Shown here: positions 24,956 through 33,783 of the stretch, piece after piece | How the letters are laid out: the number at the start of each line of letters is the position of its first letter | Position numbering within the stretch: position 1 is the first letter of the stretch | Source of the DNA: Nitrospirota bacterium | GTDB taxonomy: Bacteria; Nitrospirota; Nitrospiria; SBBL01; JAADHI01 | DNA length: 64,000 nt | Reading direction: 5' to 3' | NCBI GenBank assembly: GCA_029261155.1 | Contig: JAJDBW010000047.1 | Location: 1 to 64,000 of the forward strand | Program-made: the position numbers and the translations under genes | The notes under the pieces: generated by a model | The model's database searches: none | What the model saw: the letters and a program-made list of their open reading frames with translations, nothing else | What the model was told of the DNA's origin: nothing

Positions 24956-26710
24956 ATGGCGAAGGCTTCAAACAGCTGGCGAATTTTAAACTACGCCCGT
25001 CCCTATGTCCGCACTTTGGCGATTGCGACGGCCTTCCTCCTCATATCCTCCGGCATCAGCCTCAGCATTCCCTGGATTGTTCGCGGGCCTATCGACGACA
25101 TCCTTACGCGCCGCGAGATTCCATCCCTGCTGGCGCTCTTTGGCCTGATCCTCCTTTTTATGGTTCAAGCCCTCTTTTCCTTTACACACAATTATCTTTC
25201 GGGTGCGGTCGGGCAACGTGTGCTCGCCGATCTTCGCGTCCATCTTTTTTCGCATCTTCAGTCTTTATCGCTTCCTTTTTTCAGCGGCCGCCGAACGGGT
25301 GAGCTGCTCTCCAGGTTGACCAACGACCTGGGCGTGGTCCAATCTCTGGCCACGGAGATGCCGGTTAATATCATACGGCAGGGCCTGATTCTTATCGGCG
25401 GCATCATCATCATTATCTACATGAATTGGCGGTTAACCGTTCTGGCCCTCTTCCTCATCCCGATCGTGGTTATCGCCGCGCGTTTCATGGGAAGGCGATT
25501 GCGGGCCTTGTCCACATCGGTCCAAGACCAGTTGGCCCATACGACCACCTTAATGGAAGAGATGATTACGGGGATACGGACGATCAAGTCTTTTGGCCGG
25601 GAAAACTATGAGGCGGAGCGCTTTTCCGCGCAAACGAACAAAACCCTCGAGGTGATGTTGAAACGCTTGCGGATTTCCACGGCCTTTGGGCCTTTGATGG
25701 TTTTTCTTGGCTTCAGCACGGCCTGCGGCCTGATGTGGTACGGGGCGCGGGAGGTCGTGTTGGGGAAGATTACACCGGGCGAAGTCATCGCCTTTGTCAT
25801 GTATGCCGTGATTATTACCGGACCGGTAGGTAGTTTTGCACGCCTTTTTTCTCAGCTGCAAGAAGGCCTCGGAGCCAGTCGACGGGTCTTCGAACTCCTG
25901 GATACCCCGGCTCTCATTGCAGATGCGCCCAATGCCTTTCGCCTTCCGCCCATTGCCGGCGCGGTGCGCTTCGATGGGGTTTCTTTTTATTATGACGAAA
26001 GCCAGCCCGTCTTACAGGCCATCGATTTCGAGATTCAACCCGGCGAGAAGGTCGCCCTTGTGGGCCCCAGCGGCGCGGGGAAGAGCACGCTCATTCACCT
26101 CTTGCATCGCTTTTACGATCCGGTGTCTGGGACAGTTTCGATTGATGGGCATCCACTCAAGAAGGTCCAGATTAAAAGTTATTACGATCAGATCGCTTAC
26201 GTGCCTCAGGAGGTTCTCCTTTTTGGCGGGAGCCTGCGGGACAATATTCGCTATGGTCGGCTGGAGGCCACGGAAGAAGAAGTGATTGCGGCCTCACAGG
26301 CGGCCCACGCCCACGACTTTATCACGACCTTTGTAAAAGGCTACGATACGGTTGTTGGCGAAAAGGGCTTAACCCTTTCCGGCGGGCAGCGGCAGCGCAT
26401 TGCTATTGCCCGCGCGTTTTTAAAAAATCCCAGAGTGCTTATCCTCGACGAGGCCACGGCCTATCTCGACAACGAGTCTGAGCTGTTTATCCAGGAGGCC
26501 TTGGAGGTTTTAATGGCGGATAAGACGACCTTTATGATTGCACACCGGCTTTCGACGATTCAAAAGGCAGACCGCATCCTTGTCTTCAATAAAGGAAAGC
26601 TTGTGGAGCAAGGGAACCATGCCGAACTCATGACCTTGGGCGCACTGTACTATCACCTCTACACCCTCAAAGCCGCAGGCGCGGAGCTTCCTATTTCGGA
26701 TCAAGTCTAA
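24956..26710 (+). CDS. MsbA-like ABC exporter, fused permease and ATPase
   Basis: 584 residues: six transmembrane helices in about 1-315, then an ATP-binding domain. Walker A is GPSGAGKST, the Q-loop is in YVPQEVLLF, the signature is LSGGQRQR, Walker B is VLILDEAT and the switch His is in IAHRLST. The layout and length match lipid A or lipid exporters of the MsbA group, but substrates of this family are diverse. The 3' end overlaps the convergent prepilin gene by 20 bp. Confidence 0.88.
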   Translation: MAKASNSWRILNYARPYVRTLAIATAFLLISSGISLSIPWIVRGPIDDILTRREIPSLLALFGLILLFMVQALFSFTHNYLSGAVGQRVLADLRVHLFSHLQSLSLPFFSGRRTGELLSRLTNDLGVVQSLATEMPVNIIRQGLILIGGIIIIIYMNWRLTVLALFLIPIVVIAARFMGRRLRALSTSVQDQLAHTTTLMEEMITGIRTIKSFGRENYEAERFSAQTNKTLEVMLKRLRISTAFGPLMVFLGFSTACGLMWYGAREVVLGKITPGEVIAFVMYAVIITGPVGSFARLFSQLQEGLGASRRVFELLDTPALIADAPNAFRLPPIAGAVRFDGVSFYYDESQPVLQAIDFEIQPGEKVALVGPSGAGKSTLIHLLHRFYDPVSGTVSIDGHPLKKVQIKSYYDQIAYVPQEVLLFGGSLRDNIRYGRLEATEEEVIAASQAAHAHDFITTFVKGYDTVVGEKGLTLSGGQRQRIAIARAFLKNPRVLILDEATAYLDNESELFIQEALEVLMADKTTFMIAHRLSTIQKADRILVFNKGKLVEQGNHAELMTLGALYYHLYTLKAAGAELPISDQV

Positions 26711-27200
26711 GCGAAGAATCTTCTTTTTGGGGGATCGATTCGTTCACGTGGATCGGGAGTTGAAGCTTGTGGCTTCCGGCTTGATCTTGCCAGCTGAGCT
26801 TGAGATCGACTTTTTGGGGGCTTTGTTTCGAATCTAGGGCAATGGAGAGGTCGCCTTTTGGAAGGGCCGACACGGCGTTCTGCCATTCCTTAAAATCCTC
26901 ATCGCAAGTGGAGAGCGGGTTTTGTTCGGGGCAGTTTGTTTTTAGATTGGCCGCCGTTTGCATGCCATCGTAAAGTTGAACATTGGCGCCGTTTTCTTGG
27001 ATACGCGCGCTCACTTTTTGCACAATCCGATTGGCCAAGATCGTGTGTTCCGAGTCGTTTGCCTTTCGCAGCGCGGAAACCTTCATTGAAAGCAGGGCGA
27101 GCAAGCCAAAAGTTACGATAATCATCACGCCGAAAATCTCAATCAGCGTAAAGCCGTTTTCCTCCTTTGTCCAATTCGTTTTTAAAAAGTAAAGGCGCAT
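26691..27200 (-). CDS. PilV-like type IV prepilin protein
   Basis: A class III signal is visible: cleavage after Gly in EENG|FTLIE, with Glu at +5 followed by a hydrophobic helix. The rest (MKVSALRKANDSEHTILANRIVQ) resembles minor pilins of the PilV/GspI type. No other pilus genes are nearby, so it depends on machinery encoded elsewhere or is a remnant. Confidence 0.7.
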   Translation of the reverse strand: MRLYFLKTNWTKEENGFTLIEIFGVMIIVTFGLLALLSMKVSALRKANDSEHTILANRIVQKVSARIQENGANVQLYDGMQTAANLKTNCPEQNPLSTCDEDFKEWQNAVSALPKGDLSIALDSKQSPQKVDLKLSWQDQAGSHKLQLPIHVNESIPQKEDSSLRLDPK

Positions 27201-27466
27201 AATCTCTTCAATAACAAGGGGTTTTGGGCTAAGAGCCCTTTAACAAGGCCCAAGCCGTATCTCTGTGATGAGCAATCCTTATGCCTAAGCTTTTTGGAAG
27301 GACTGAATGATTAAATAACAATTAATTTCAATGTGTTATGGATTTGTAATTTATAAGAGAAGGATGGGCTATGAAACGCGCACTTCTTATTTATGAGAAA
27401 GGTCTTACATAATGCCGGGGGGAGATGGAAATAAATAAACTGAGATGAATAATACCGCTTTGCTGG

Positions 27467-28123
27467 TTATTCTTCCTTGATTGTTTGCTGTGCCGCGAGT
27501 GTTCTTAGGCGATCTAAGCTTGTCTCGCTAGGAACTTGATCGAGTTGAAGGGAGGAAATGGTTTCTTCGGAATTCAGTTTGAAGGTGCAGGAAGGCGGCG
27601 GGCCGGGCTGACAAGCATAGTGTTGAATCTCCTCATGCTGGATGACCCGCGGTTTCTCAGCGAAGACATAAATGCGTTTATTCGTGAGCAGATAAGACCC
27701 CGGCACGATCGCGAGAAAGAATTCGTCTTTTTCTGGGGGGATGATTTTAAATGCGGTATCGAGTGCGGTCTGCATTGCTTTGTCCGAGAGTAGCAGCTCC
27801 ACCAGCAGGGCGAGCGATCTTTTCCGTGTTTTCAATTCGTATTGATCGTTAAAATCCGAGAGCCGACCCGATTGCCAAGCCCCATAAGAATGCTTCAGGA
27901 AGGCCACGGCCTTCGGGTCTGCAGCGAGGGTGTGGACGCCCATGCCCTGATTAATCTTAAGATTTTTCCGACCCCGAAAAGCGGCGTTGAGACCAATGGC
28001 AATTAACGGAAGGGCCACCATCCAGATCTGCTTTTCTCCAATACCCAGGGCCGAAGAAACGAGCGCCGCGATCCCCAGCAGCAGCCCAATAATCCCCACG
28101 GCAAGATCAATTTTAGGCGTCAT
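27467..28123 (-). CDS. Membrane protein with PH-like domain (218 aa)
   Basis: Two N-terminal transmembrane helices (about 6-26 and 32-48) are followed by a soluble part. At about 140-185 the segment GSYLLTNKRIYVFAEKPRVIQHEEIQHY matches the core of bacterial PH-like (bPH) domains. Function unknown. It marks the border before the cassette-like region. Confidence 0.6.
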   Translation of the reverse strand: MTPKIDLAVGIIGLLLGIAALVSSALGIGEKQIWMVALPLIAIGLNAAFRGRKNLKINQGMGVHTLAADPKAVAFLKHSYGAWQSGRLSDFNDQYELKTRKRSLALLVELLLSDKAMQTALDTAFKIIPPEKDEFFLAIVPGSYLLTNKRIYVFAEKPRVIQHEEIQHYACQPGPPPSCTFKLNSEETISSLQLDQVPSETSLDRLRTLAAQQTIKEE

Positions 28124-28321
28124 GTTTTCCTTGTGTGATATTTAAATACGAACCGATATTATGAAAAACGACAAGGGGATTTTAACACAAGCGAAAAAGA
28201 AGATGAACGCCTTGCTCGAAAAAAAAATTAAGTGGTTTTGGAAAATACGAATGGCCGGCGCTAGGCCTAAATGATGAAAGGCCAAAAGCCGCGCGGCGAG
28301 ATGCGCTTGTGCCGTATATCT

Positions 28322-28639
28322 TTAACCTGGCATCTTCATTAACTCAGACACTTCAAGCGAACCGCCAATATCAAGAAAGGGGCAGGCCTTTGCCATCTCC
28401 AATGCCGCCTCCATTGTATCCGCTTCAATAATGGTGTACCCCGACATGGATGTTGTGCTTCCTGTTGTGACCGTCCCATCGGCATTCACGGTGCGTGTAT
28501 CTTTAAAAGGATTGGCGGGACTCACTGCCGCATCGCCCAAAGCGGACAACCATGCTTTATATTTCGCGAAATGTTTCTGACCTTCCTCAGGGCTAGAGGG
28601 CTGATCGCCGCCGAGGTAAGTAATAATGTACTGAGCCAT
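28322..28639 (-). CDS. YCII/DGPF-domain protein (105 aa)
   Basis: MAQYIITYLGG at the start and SGYTIIEADTMEAALEMAKACPFLDIGGSLEV at the end are typical of the YCII-related (DGPF) family: small ferredoxin-like cytoplasmic proteins often found as single genes in mobile cassettes. Catalytic role unproven. Confidence 0.75.
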   Translation of the reverse strand: MAQYIITYLGGDQPSSPEEGQKHFAKYKAWLSALGDAAVSPANPFKDTRTVNADGTVTTGSTTSMSGYTIIEADTMEAALEMAKACPFLDIGGSLEVSELMKMPG

Positions 28640-28804
28640 GTGCTGATCTCCTTATCTTAAGAGTTAAATTCGAATGGTCTAGCAAAAATACATAAGCTAA
28701 AAACAATTTTTACGCGTTAAGGGCTTGGGTAGAGCTTTGTGCCCCAGCCTGCATTTGGATGTGGTGGCATGCGCAGCAGGCCCGACCTTACTTGCAAGGT
28801 CTTG

Positions 28805-29191
28805 TTATCCCGCGGCGCCATTGGCTTCTGGCAATTGAACAAATACTGCAGAGAGACCCGCACTCCCGACGACTTCCGTTAGGTGACCCTTTCCGGTTGT
28901 GTCGTCCAACAAAACGAGGCTGCCTGCAGAGAATTTTCGCATTTCCCCATCACACACCGTGACCTGCAGCTGTCCCGATAATTGAAAGTAGAACTGACGT
29001 TTTGGCGTGGGATGCCAATTTCCGCCCCATGCGGGGGGAACGTCGCAGAGGATTACGCGCTCAGCCTCGACGGGTTCGGCAATGTTCAAGGGTGGCGCTG
29101 GGGGCGCAAAATCAACCGGTGCCACCGCTACGGAAACATCCTCGAAGTGCGACTCGCCCGCGGCATCGCAATAAATACGTGTGTAGTTCAC
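28805..29191 (-). CDS. Cupin-domain protein (128 aa)
   Basis: Starts with GTG behind AGGAG. The single cupin fold has a partly degenerate metal motif (GGNWHPTPKRQFYFQLSGQLQVTV, then SAGSLVLLDDTTGKGHLTEV). It probably binds a small molecule or metal. The stop TAA is followed by C, giving GGATAAC, a weak echo of the cassette core seen at neighbouring genes. Confidence 0.65.
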   Translation of the reverse strand: MNYTRIYCDAAGESHFEDVSVAVAPVDFAPPAPPLNIAEPVEAERVILCDVPPAWGGNWHPTPKRQFYFQLSGQLQVTVCDGEMRKFSAGSLVLLDDTTGKGHLTEVVGSAGLSAVFVQLPEANGAAG

Positions 29192-29301
29192 TATTTTCTC
29201 CTATTGCTTCGCTGTGAATCATAGGGTTGTTTAAGATGACCTCGTTTGTGGTTGAGCTGACCGTGCCCGCCCCGAAAAACAGCCTAACACTAAAAAAGTA
29301 T

Positions 29302-30271
29302 ATGCCTCTTAACAATACTCAGCAATTGGAGTACAATTCAATAAATTCAATTTGTTAGGAGGTAAGTGATGAAGATGGAACAAGTCAGTTTTCTCGAATG
29401 GCAAGAACGTTATGGCAGTGAAACCGCGTGTGTTGATGCCTTGCGCATGATCCGGTGGCCCGAAGGGTTTCAGTGCCCGAAATGTGGACATCATGCAGCG
29501 TCTCTCATTTCTACCCGTCGCCTTCATCAGTGCAGTCAGTGCTTTCATCAGGTTTCCGCAACAGCGGGAACCCTCTTTCATTCGACCAAGCTGCCACTGG
29601 TAAAGTGGTTTTGGACTATCTACCTGGTTGGAGCAGACAAAGGGGGTATTTCGGCCTTGCGCCTCGCTAAGTTTTTGGGTATCTCCTGGTTGACGGCGCA
29701 CCGGATGCTTCGGAAAATCCGAACTGCCATGGGAGATCGGGATCGTGGCTATAAACTGACCGACTTGATTGAGCTTGACGATGCCTATGTCGGTGGAAAA
29801 CGCTCGGGAGGAAAGCGGGGGCGCGGTGCTGAAGGCAAACGGGGCGTACTGCTTGCGGTTGAAAAGCGGGGTTCGGGGCCGGGTTTATGTCGGCACAAGT
29901 CGTTGACTCGATCTCGCAAAAAACAGTGAAACGCTTTGTTGATGAGTGTATCAGCCCCGGTCAAACCGTCCGCACAGATGCTTTTCGGTCTATGAATGTA
30001 ATCGGTCAGACACAGTTTCATGAAAGCCGTGTAACGCCCGGCAAGGAAGCTGGAAAATGGCTGCCTTGGGTACACATCGTCATTAGCAACCTGAAGACTT
30101 TTTTGAACGGCACATTTCATGGTGTTTCCGGGGGCTACTTGCAAGAATACCTTGATGAATGTTGCTATCGTTTTAATCGCAGATTCTGGGAAAATGAACT
30201 CCCATTTCGTTTGCTCAATGCTTGTTTAATCCATAAGCCCCTTCCAATCACTGACTTTCGTTAAGAGGCAT
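29302..30271 (+). mobile_element. IS1595-type insertion sequence, 970 bp, complete ends
   Basis: Perfect terminal inverted repeats ATGCCTCTTAAC/GTTAAGAGGCAT bound a single transposase gene. Both flanks carry the same 10-bp repeat, so the insertion is recent enough for the target duplication to be intact. The transposase is frameshifted (next entry), so the copy is probably immobile unless helped in trans. Confidence 0.85.
29369..30264 (+). pseudogene. IS1595-family transposase, frameshifted
   Basis: ATG at 29369 follows AGGAGGT. The N-terminal zinc ribbon (CPKCG...CSQC), the helix-turn-helix region and the DDE-type start (ELDDAYVGGKRSGG) are in one frame (to 29929). The C-terminal half (SMSAQVVDSISQKTV to PITDFR) is in another. 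The join lies near 29870-29880 in a run of G and T (GCGGGGTTCGGGGCC): deleting one base restores the expected GRVYVG. It is either a disabling mutation or, less likely, a programmed shift. Confidence 0.8.
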
Positions 30272-30315
30272 AAAAAAGTATTACGAGGTCTGGTTGAGCG
30301 AGCGGTTAGTTAGAC

Positions 30316-30978
30316 TCAAGCACCTGAAATACCCATATGTGAATCATTTTTTAGCAGCCAAACATTCTCTTTTGCCGCACATATTCCCTTTAGTCCGTCC
30401 GGTATATTCGTGCTTGAAATGAGCGCGAGATCATAACGATCTCTATAGTGTTGATTCACCTCCTCTTTACTAATTGAAAAAGGAGGGCCTTCCATTAATT
30501 TTTGGTCGTACTCATAGCAAATGAGCAACTGCGGCGCTTTATCCGTAATTTCCGTTAAATGTGCAGTGTATCGATTGCGCATTTCTTTCGGCAGGGCGAC
30601 TTAAGTGGCCCTGTCATAAGTTGCATTGACCGAGCCAAGGATTTTATGAGACAAATGAAAAATATCACCCGCAAATATATCGATATTATTTGCGCTATAG
30701 TGATCGACTTCACTCATTTTTGATATTTTTGGCTCCACCCCAAGCTCTGTAAATAATTGCTCAAGGGCTATTTTGCTCAATTCAGATCCAGCAACGCGAT
30801 AGCCATTGGAAAGTAGCCACCCAATATCAAGCGTTTTACCGCACAGTGGTAAAAACACACGGCTGCCTTTAGCTAAAGATAGTTCATTGAAGTACCTAAC
30901 GAGTAGTGGGTTCGCTTCACTTACGTGGAAAGCAATATTATTGTTTTCCCACCGTTGATGCCAAAAACGAGTATCCAG
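30316..30978 (-). pseudogene. Thiopurine S-methyltransferase family, broken
   Basis: One continuous frame of 221 codons reads as a full TPMT: RFWHQRWENNNIAFH near the start, the SAM site VFLPLCGKTLDIGWLLSNGYRVAGSE, then YDRAT, a TAA stop, VALPKEMRNRY and a normal C-terminus. Family members read YDRAALVALP there, so a single TTA-to-TAA change explains the stop. The expected start position holds CTG rather than ATG. Usual length is about 218 residues. It would have methylated thiol or metalloid substrates. It lies in the cassette-like array. Confidence 0.75.
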
Positions 30979-31045
30979 AATAGCCTTTTTAGAAGTTTAC
31001 TTGCCCATAAGGGTTCGAGCTAAGTTGCACCCTATTTAGCTCACA

Positions 31046-31156
31046 GGCACAACGACGTTGTGACGGCGAGTGAAAAAGGCGAAGCCGCGAAACGGTATCT
31101 GCTTCAGCGATTGTTCGGCGGCGGATGAAACATCCGATTGCAAGGCATTGTTAGGC
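31046..31156 (-). other. attC-like cassette site
   Basis: GCCTAAC (reverse of 31150-31156) overlaps the TAA stop of the methyltransferase gene. About 110 bp of imperfect dyad sequence follows, and the far end is GTTGTGCC, one mismatch from the GTTRRRY core. This is a longer attC-type layout than the other two. Confidence 0.4.
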
Positions 31157-31810
31157 GCAAGGGACTGCTTTGATGATGATCGATCCATTTGGAAAGGAGA
31201 TATCTCCCAATTTCCCTTCTCCTTCATCGTAATGTGTAATTAATATTTCACCGAAGCCCTGTGTTCGCATTGCGTCTTCGATTTCCTCGGGCGAGCGAAT
31301 TTGATGGCCCAACTCATGGAAACGTAAGCTTTCGAGAGTGCGCACTGGCCGAATGCCAAAGACGCACCTGCTTTTCGGTTTAAACCAAGGGCGGATGTGT
31401 GTAAGCAGTGCATTTAAGTCATCAATGAAGTAAAGGACATTCACTGCGATCAGCCCATCGATGCTTTCATCCTCTACTCGTGCGTCGTAACAATTTCCAG
31501 AATGAACATCTATTCGGGCAGAGCTCGCGCAGCGCAGGGCTTTCTCTGCGACCTGAGCCATATCATTAGAAATCTCTATACCAAGATAACGCCCCTTGAA
31601 ACCGATTTTTTTTACGAGACCGGAAGACAAAGCGCCATTACCGGGTCCAATCTCGATAATGAATTCTCCCTCATTTGGAGCTAATGCCTCAAGCGTGCGA
31701 GCCGTGATAAATGCGTTGGTGTCATTCATTTTAGTCGCAATTTCGGCCCCCTGTTCTCCGTTTGGATAGGCTAGCTGTGCCACTATATTTTTCAGCTGCT
31801 TCGCTTCCAC
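31151..31810 (-). CDS. Class I SAM-dependent methyltransferase (219 aa)
   Basis: The track starts at a TTG inside the attC-like site; a GTG at 31810 with AGGAG upstream is a better start. A Rossmann methyltransferase is shown by EFIIEIGPGNGALSSGL (motif I), GRYLGIEIS and DGLIAVNVLYFIDDLNALL. Substrate unknown. A single-gene unit bounded by attC-like sites on both sides. Confidence 0.75.
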   Translation of the reverse strand: MEAKQLKNIVAQLAYPNGEQGAEIATKMNDTNAFITARTLEALAPNEGEFIIEIGPGNGALSSGLVKKIGFKGRYLGIEISNDMAQVAEKALRCASSARIDVHSGNCYDARVEDESIDGLIAVNVLYFIDDLNALLTHIRPWFKPKSRCVFGIRPVRTLESLRFHELGHQIRSPEEIEDAMRTQGFGEILITHYDEGEGKLGDISFPNGSIIIKAVPCA

Positions 31811-31823
31811 TTTCTCTCCTAGC

Positions 31824-31886
31824 GCCAAACGTAATGTTGAGGGGCGCGCCGCTTTTGGCGCGTCTCTCTCGTGCGAAATGTTAGGC
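31824..31886 (-). other. attC-like cassette site (best example)
   Basis: 63 bp from GCCTAAC, which overlaps the VOC stop codon, to GTTTGGC. The centre has the strong inverted repeat GCGCGCC/GGCGCGC around AAAAGC. Length, dyad and placement directly after a gene match an integron attC; the R' core has T where the consensus has a purine. Confidence 0.55.
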
Positions 31887-32327
31887 TGACCTTATAAATT
31901 TCTTGGTATCAGATAAATAGTCATTTGCCATATCAGCCGTGAGGAGCTCAATCATGACGCTATTCTCTATCCAGAACTCAATTACATTGAATCCGCCTCT
32001 CGGCAACTCTAAAGCTTTCCATCCCTGTGTTGCCGCAACCTTGAAAATTTCTTCTCTCGAACGATTGATGGAGATCGTGGCATGTGTCGCGCAGAATCTG
32101 GAGTGTGAAGGGTTGTGCTGAAAATTCGCTTGATCTTCACCTGCATCAGGGTACATCTCCGTACCCGTAGGATATAACTCTATCGCCGAGCCGTGTTCAT
32201 CTCCAAACCAAACAATGTATGAGTTCGGGTAAGGGCCAAACCGGGTAATGGTTCCACCGAAAAGGTCAGCCATCACCTCAGAAACATTTTTGGTATCTTG
32301 AACGGAAATCGAATAGTGATGAATCAT
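31881..32327 (-). CDS. VOC-family (glyoxalase/bleomycin-resistance fold) protein
   Basis: ATG at 32327 (MIHHYSISVQDTKN) is preferred over the TTG of the track. The betaalphabetabetabeta fold pattern is visible: HHYSISV at the start, AIELYPTG in the first half, and HATISINRSREEI and FWIENSVMIELL in the second. Metal-ligand positions are plausible, but activity cannot be assigned. Cassette-like single gene. Confidence 0.7.
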   Translation of the reverse strand: MIHHYSISVQDTKNVSEVMADLFGGTITRFGPYPNSYIVWFGDEHGSAIELYPTGTEMYPDAGEDQANFQHNPSHSRFCATHATISINRSREEIFKVAATQGWKALELPRGGFNVIEFWIENSVMIELLTADMANDYLSDTKKFIRSA

Positions 32328-32463
32328 ATGAGTTGAGTCCAAAGAGCGCCTTGTATCACCAGTGCCGCCAACAAACTTGCCGCGGCCGTGCCGCCGCGCT
32401 TCTCGCCATCTGGTGCATACAATTGTTCTGTGATTACTGCTTTATTTTCAATTCGTTACTGGT

Positions 32464-33447
32464 TCAATTTCTTTTTATAGATAAGCTACTATCTAATTCA
32501 TACATCACAATTGCTGTTTGAAAAACCACCCGTCTGCCATCCTCCCAGACTAAAGGCTCATTTTCTTTCTGGCCACCATGCTCCTGCCGTTGCACAATGT
32601 CATTTACTGCTCGCCAAAAGTTCAATAAAGACTCTAATAATTCTTTTTCTGCCTCACCCAACTTGGCCGCCTGTTTTTTTAATACAGCCATAATTCTCCT
32701 GACAGTCTTGGTTATATCTTTATCAACCTCATCTGGTTTGTGTAGTTGAACAAGCGCAGTGGCAAACTCTTGCATCGCTTCTCTACAATTATGGCCAATA
32801 GTAGTAAGTTGTTTTTCTGAATCGCTTGCCCACAACATCTCCTCTGCATCAAACCACCTCTGGTATGCGCTAGGATATTTTTGTTGAAAAACGTCACTAG
32901 ATAAATAACTTTTCATCGTAGACTCAAGGCGTTGTACGGGCTGGCCTTCATGTTCTTTTAATTGTTCGTAATATTTAAAACCTTTTGGGGTTACATCGAA
33001 ATTTGGGGTTCCCTGTGACCCGGAACCTTTAGAGATAAGATTTTCACTAGCAAGGACGTTAAGGTCTCCTAGATAAGCTGGGATTTTGCCATTTAGTAGG
33101 CCTGGATGAATAATATCTGATCCACCCATATACTCGATTGCAGTAAATTTCTGGCGATTTTGATGAGTTAAATTTCTTGAGGCTTCAACTAATAACTTGA
33201 AAAGTTCTTTTTGTTCCGGCTCTAGTAAGATTTGAAATTCAAATTGTTTTTTGAGGTATTCTTCCTCTTTTAATTCGCTATAACGCCTTTCAACAGCTGA
33301 ATAGTATGGATCAGACTTAAAGCGAGCGCATTCATTCATTACAAACTCAAGTTCGTCCTTGGTATAGGACGATATTATGCTTTTATCACCTAATTTGATA
33401 AACCGCTCGAATGCATTAATAATTTTCCATGTCGAATCTTTTAACAT
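32464..33447 (-). CDS. Hypothetical protein, AT-rich accessory gene (327 aa)
   Basis: No family recognised. The N-terminal part is helical; the middle (IPAYLGDLNVLASENLISKGSGSQGTPNFDVTPKGFKYYEQL) looks like a winged helix. The C-terminal part (about 205-310) is all-helical with VDKDITKTVRRIMAVLKKQ and EKELLESLLNFWRAV, reminiscent of helical bundles in phage-defence proteins. No catalytic motif can be named. Base composition is clearly more AT-rich than the flanking chromosomal genes, which supports horizontal acquisition. Confidence 0.65.
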   Translation of the reverse strand: MLKDSTWKIINAFERFIKLGDKSIISSYTKDELEFVMNECARFKSDPYYSAVERRYSELKEEEYLKKQFEFQILLEPEQKELFKLLVEASRNLTHQNRQKFTAIEYMGGSDIIHPGLLNGKIPAYLGDLNVLASENLISKGSGSQGTPNFDVTPKGFKYYEQLKEHEGQPVQRLESTMKSYLSSDVFQQKYPSAYQRWFDAEEMLWASDSEKQLTTIGHNCREAMQEFATALVQLHKPDEVDKDITKTVRRIMAVLKKQAAKLGEAEKELLESLLNFWRAVNDIVQRQEHGGQKENEPLVWEDGRRVVFQTAIVMYELDSSLSIKRN

Positions 33448-33783
33448 TCCAATTCACATCACTTTTAATAAGGGATCCAGTTTATGATTTAAACACAGAA
33501 CATATACTTTACGGCCCAATTGCCGAATTTAATTACGGGCTTGATTGATGTATAAAGATTTCGATTAAAAATGTCAAAAGCGTGCAGGCTTTATTGGGAA
33601 TAAGGGTTTAATAAAATGTTGTACCTGGGGCGACTGCGAAATGGTTCATTAAGCGAGGGAAGGAAGCCCTAGCTCCATTTCGGGCTAGGCACTGGGATAG
33701 GGCTGGAGCCCTAGAAGGATGGGCTCCTTTTACAGTGTTTTATAAGGGTGTTGATTCAGGAGTAAACATCAGGATGATGATGC
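33448..33783. other. Intergenic border region with a hairpin
   Basis: 336 bp without a convincing gene, AT-rich on the accessory side. TAGGGCT/AGCCCTA at 33698-33713 forms a tight stem, and related GCCCTAG/GGGCTAG words lie just upstream. It may end the hemC transcript, but no T-run follows. Confidence 0.4.

Larger units (their letters stand above)
29292..30281. repeat. Target-site duplication around the IS
   Basis: AAAAAAGTAT occurs at 29292-29301 and 30272-30281, directly outside the perfect 12-bp inverted repeats. The IS1595 family usually makes 8-bp duplications, so two of the ten bases may belong to the element or be chance. Confidence 0.75.
29282..30315 (-). other. attC-like cassette site, split by the IS1595-type element
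   Basis: GTCTAAC (reverse of 30309-30315) follows the stop of the broken methyltransferase directly, and GTTAGGC (reverse of 29282-29288) lies before the cupin leader. Removing the IS and one target repeat rejoins them into a 54-nt site whose ends pair. This fits R'' and R' boxes of an integron attC. Inner L boxes are not clear. Confidence 0.45.

Noticed and set aside
28240-28325. attC-like site after the DGPF gene
   Set aside because: A GCCTAAA core and a GC-rich dyad exist, but the opposite core is not convincing.
28736-28810. attC-like site after the cupin gene
   Set aside because: GGATAAC overlaps the stop as in other cassettes, but the core is poor and the far end (GGCTGGGGC) does not match GTTRRRY.
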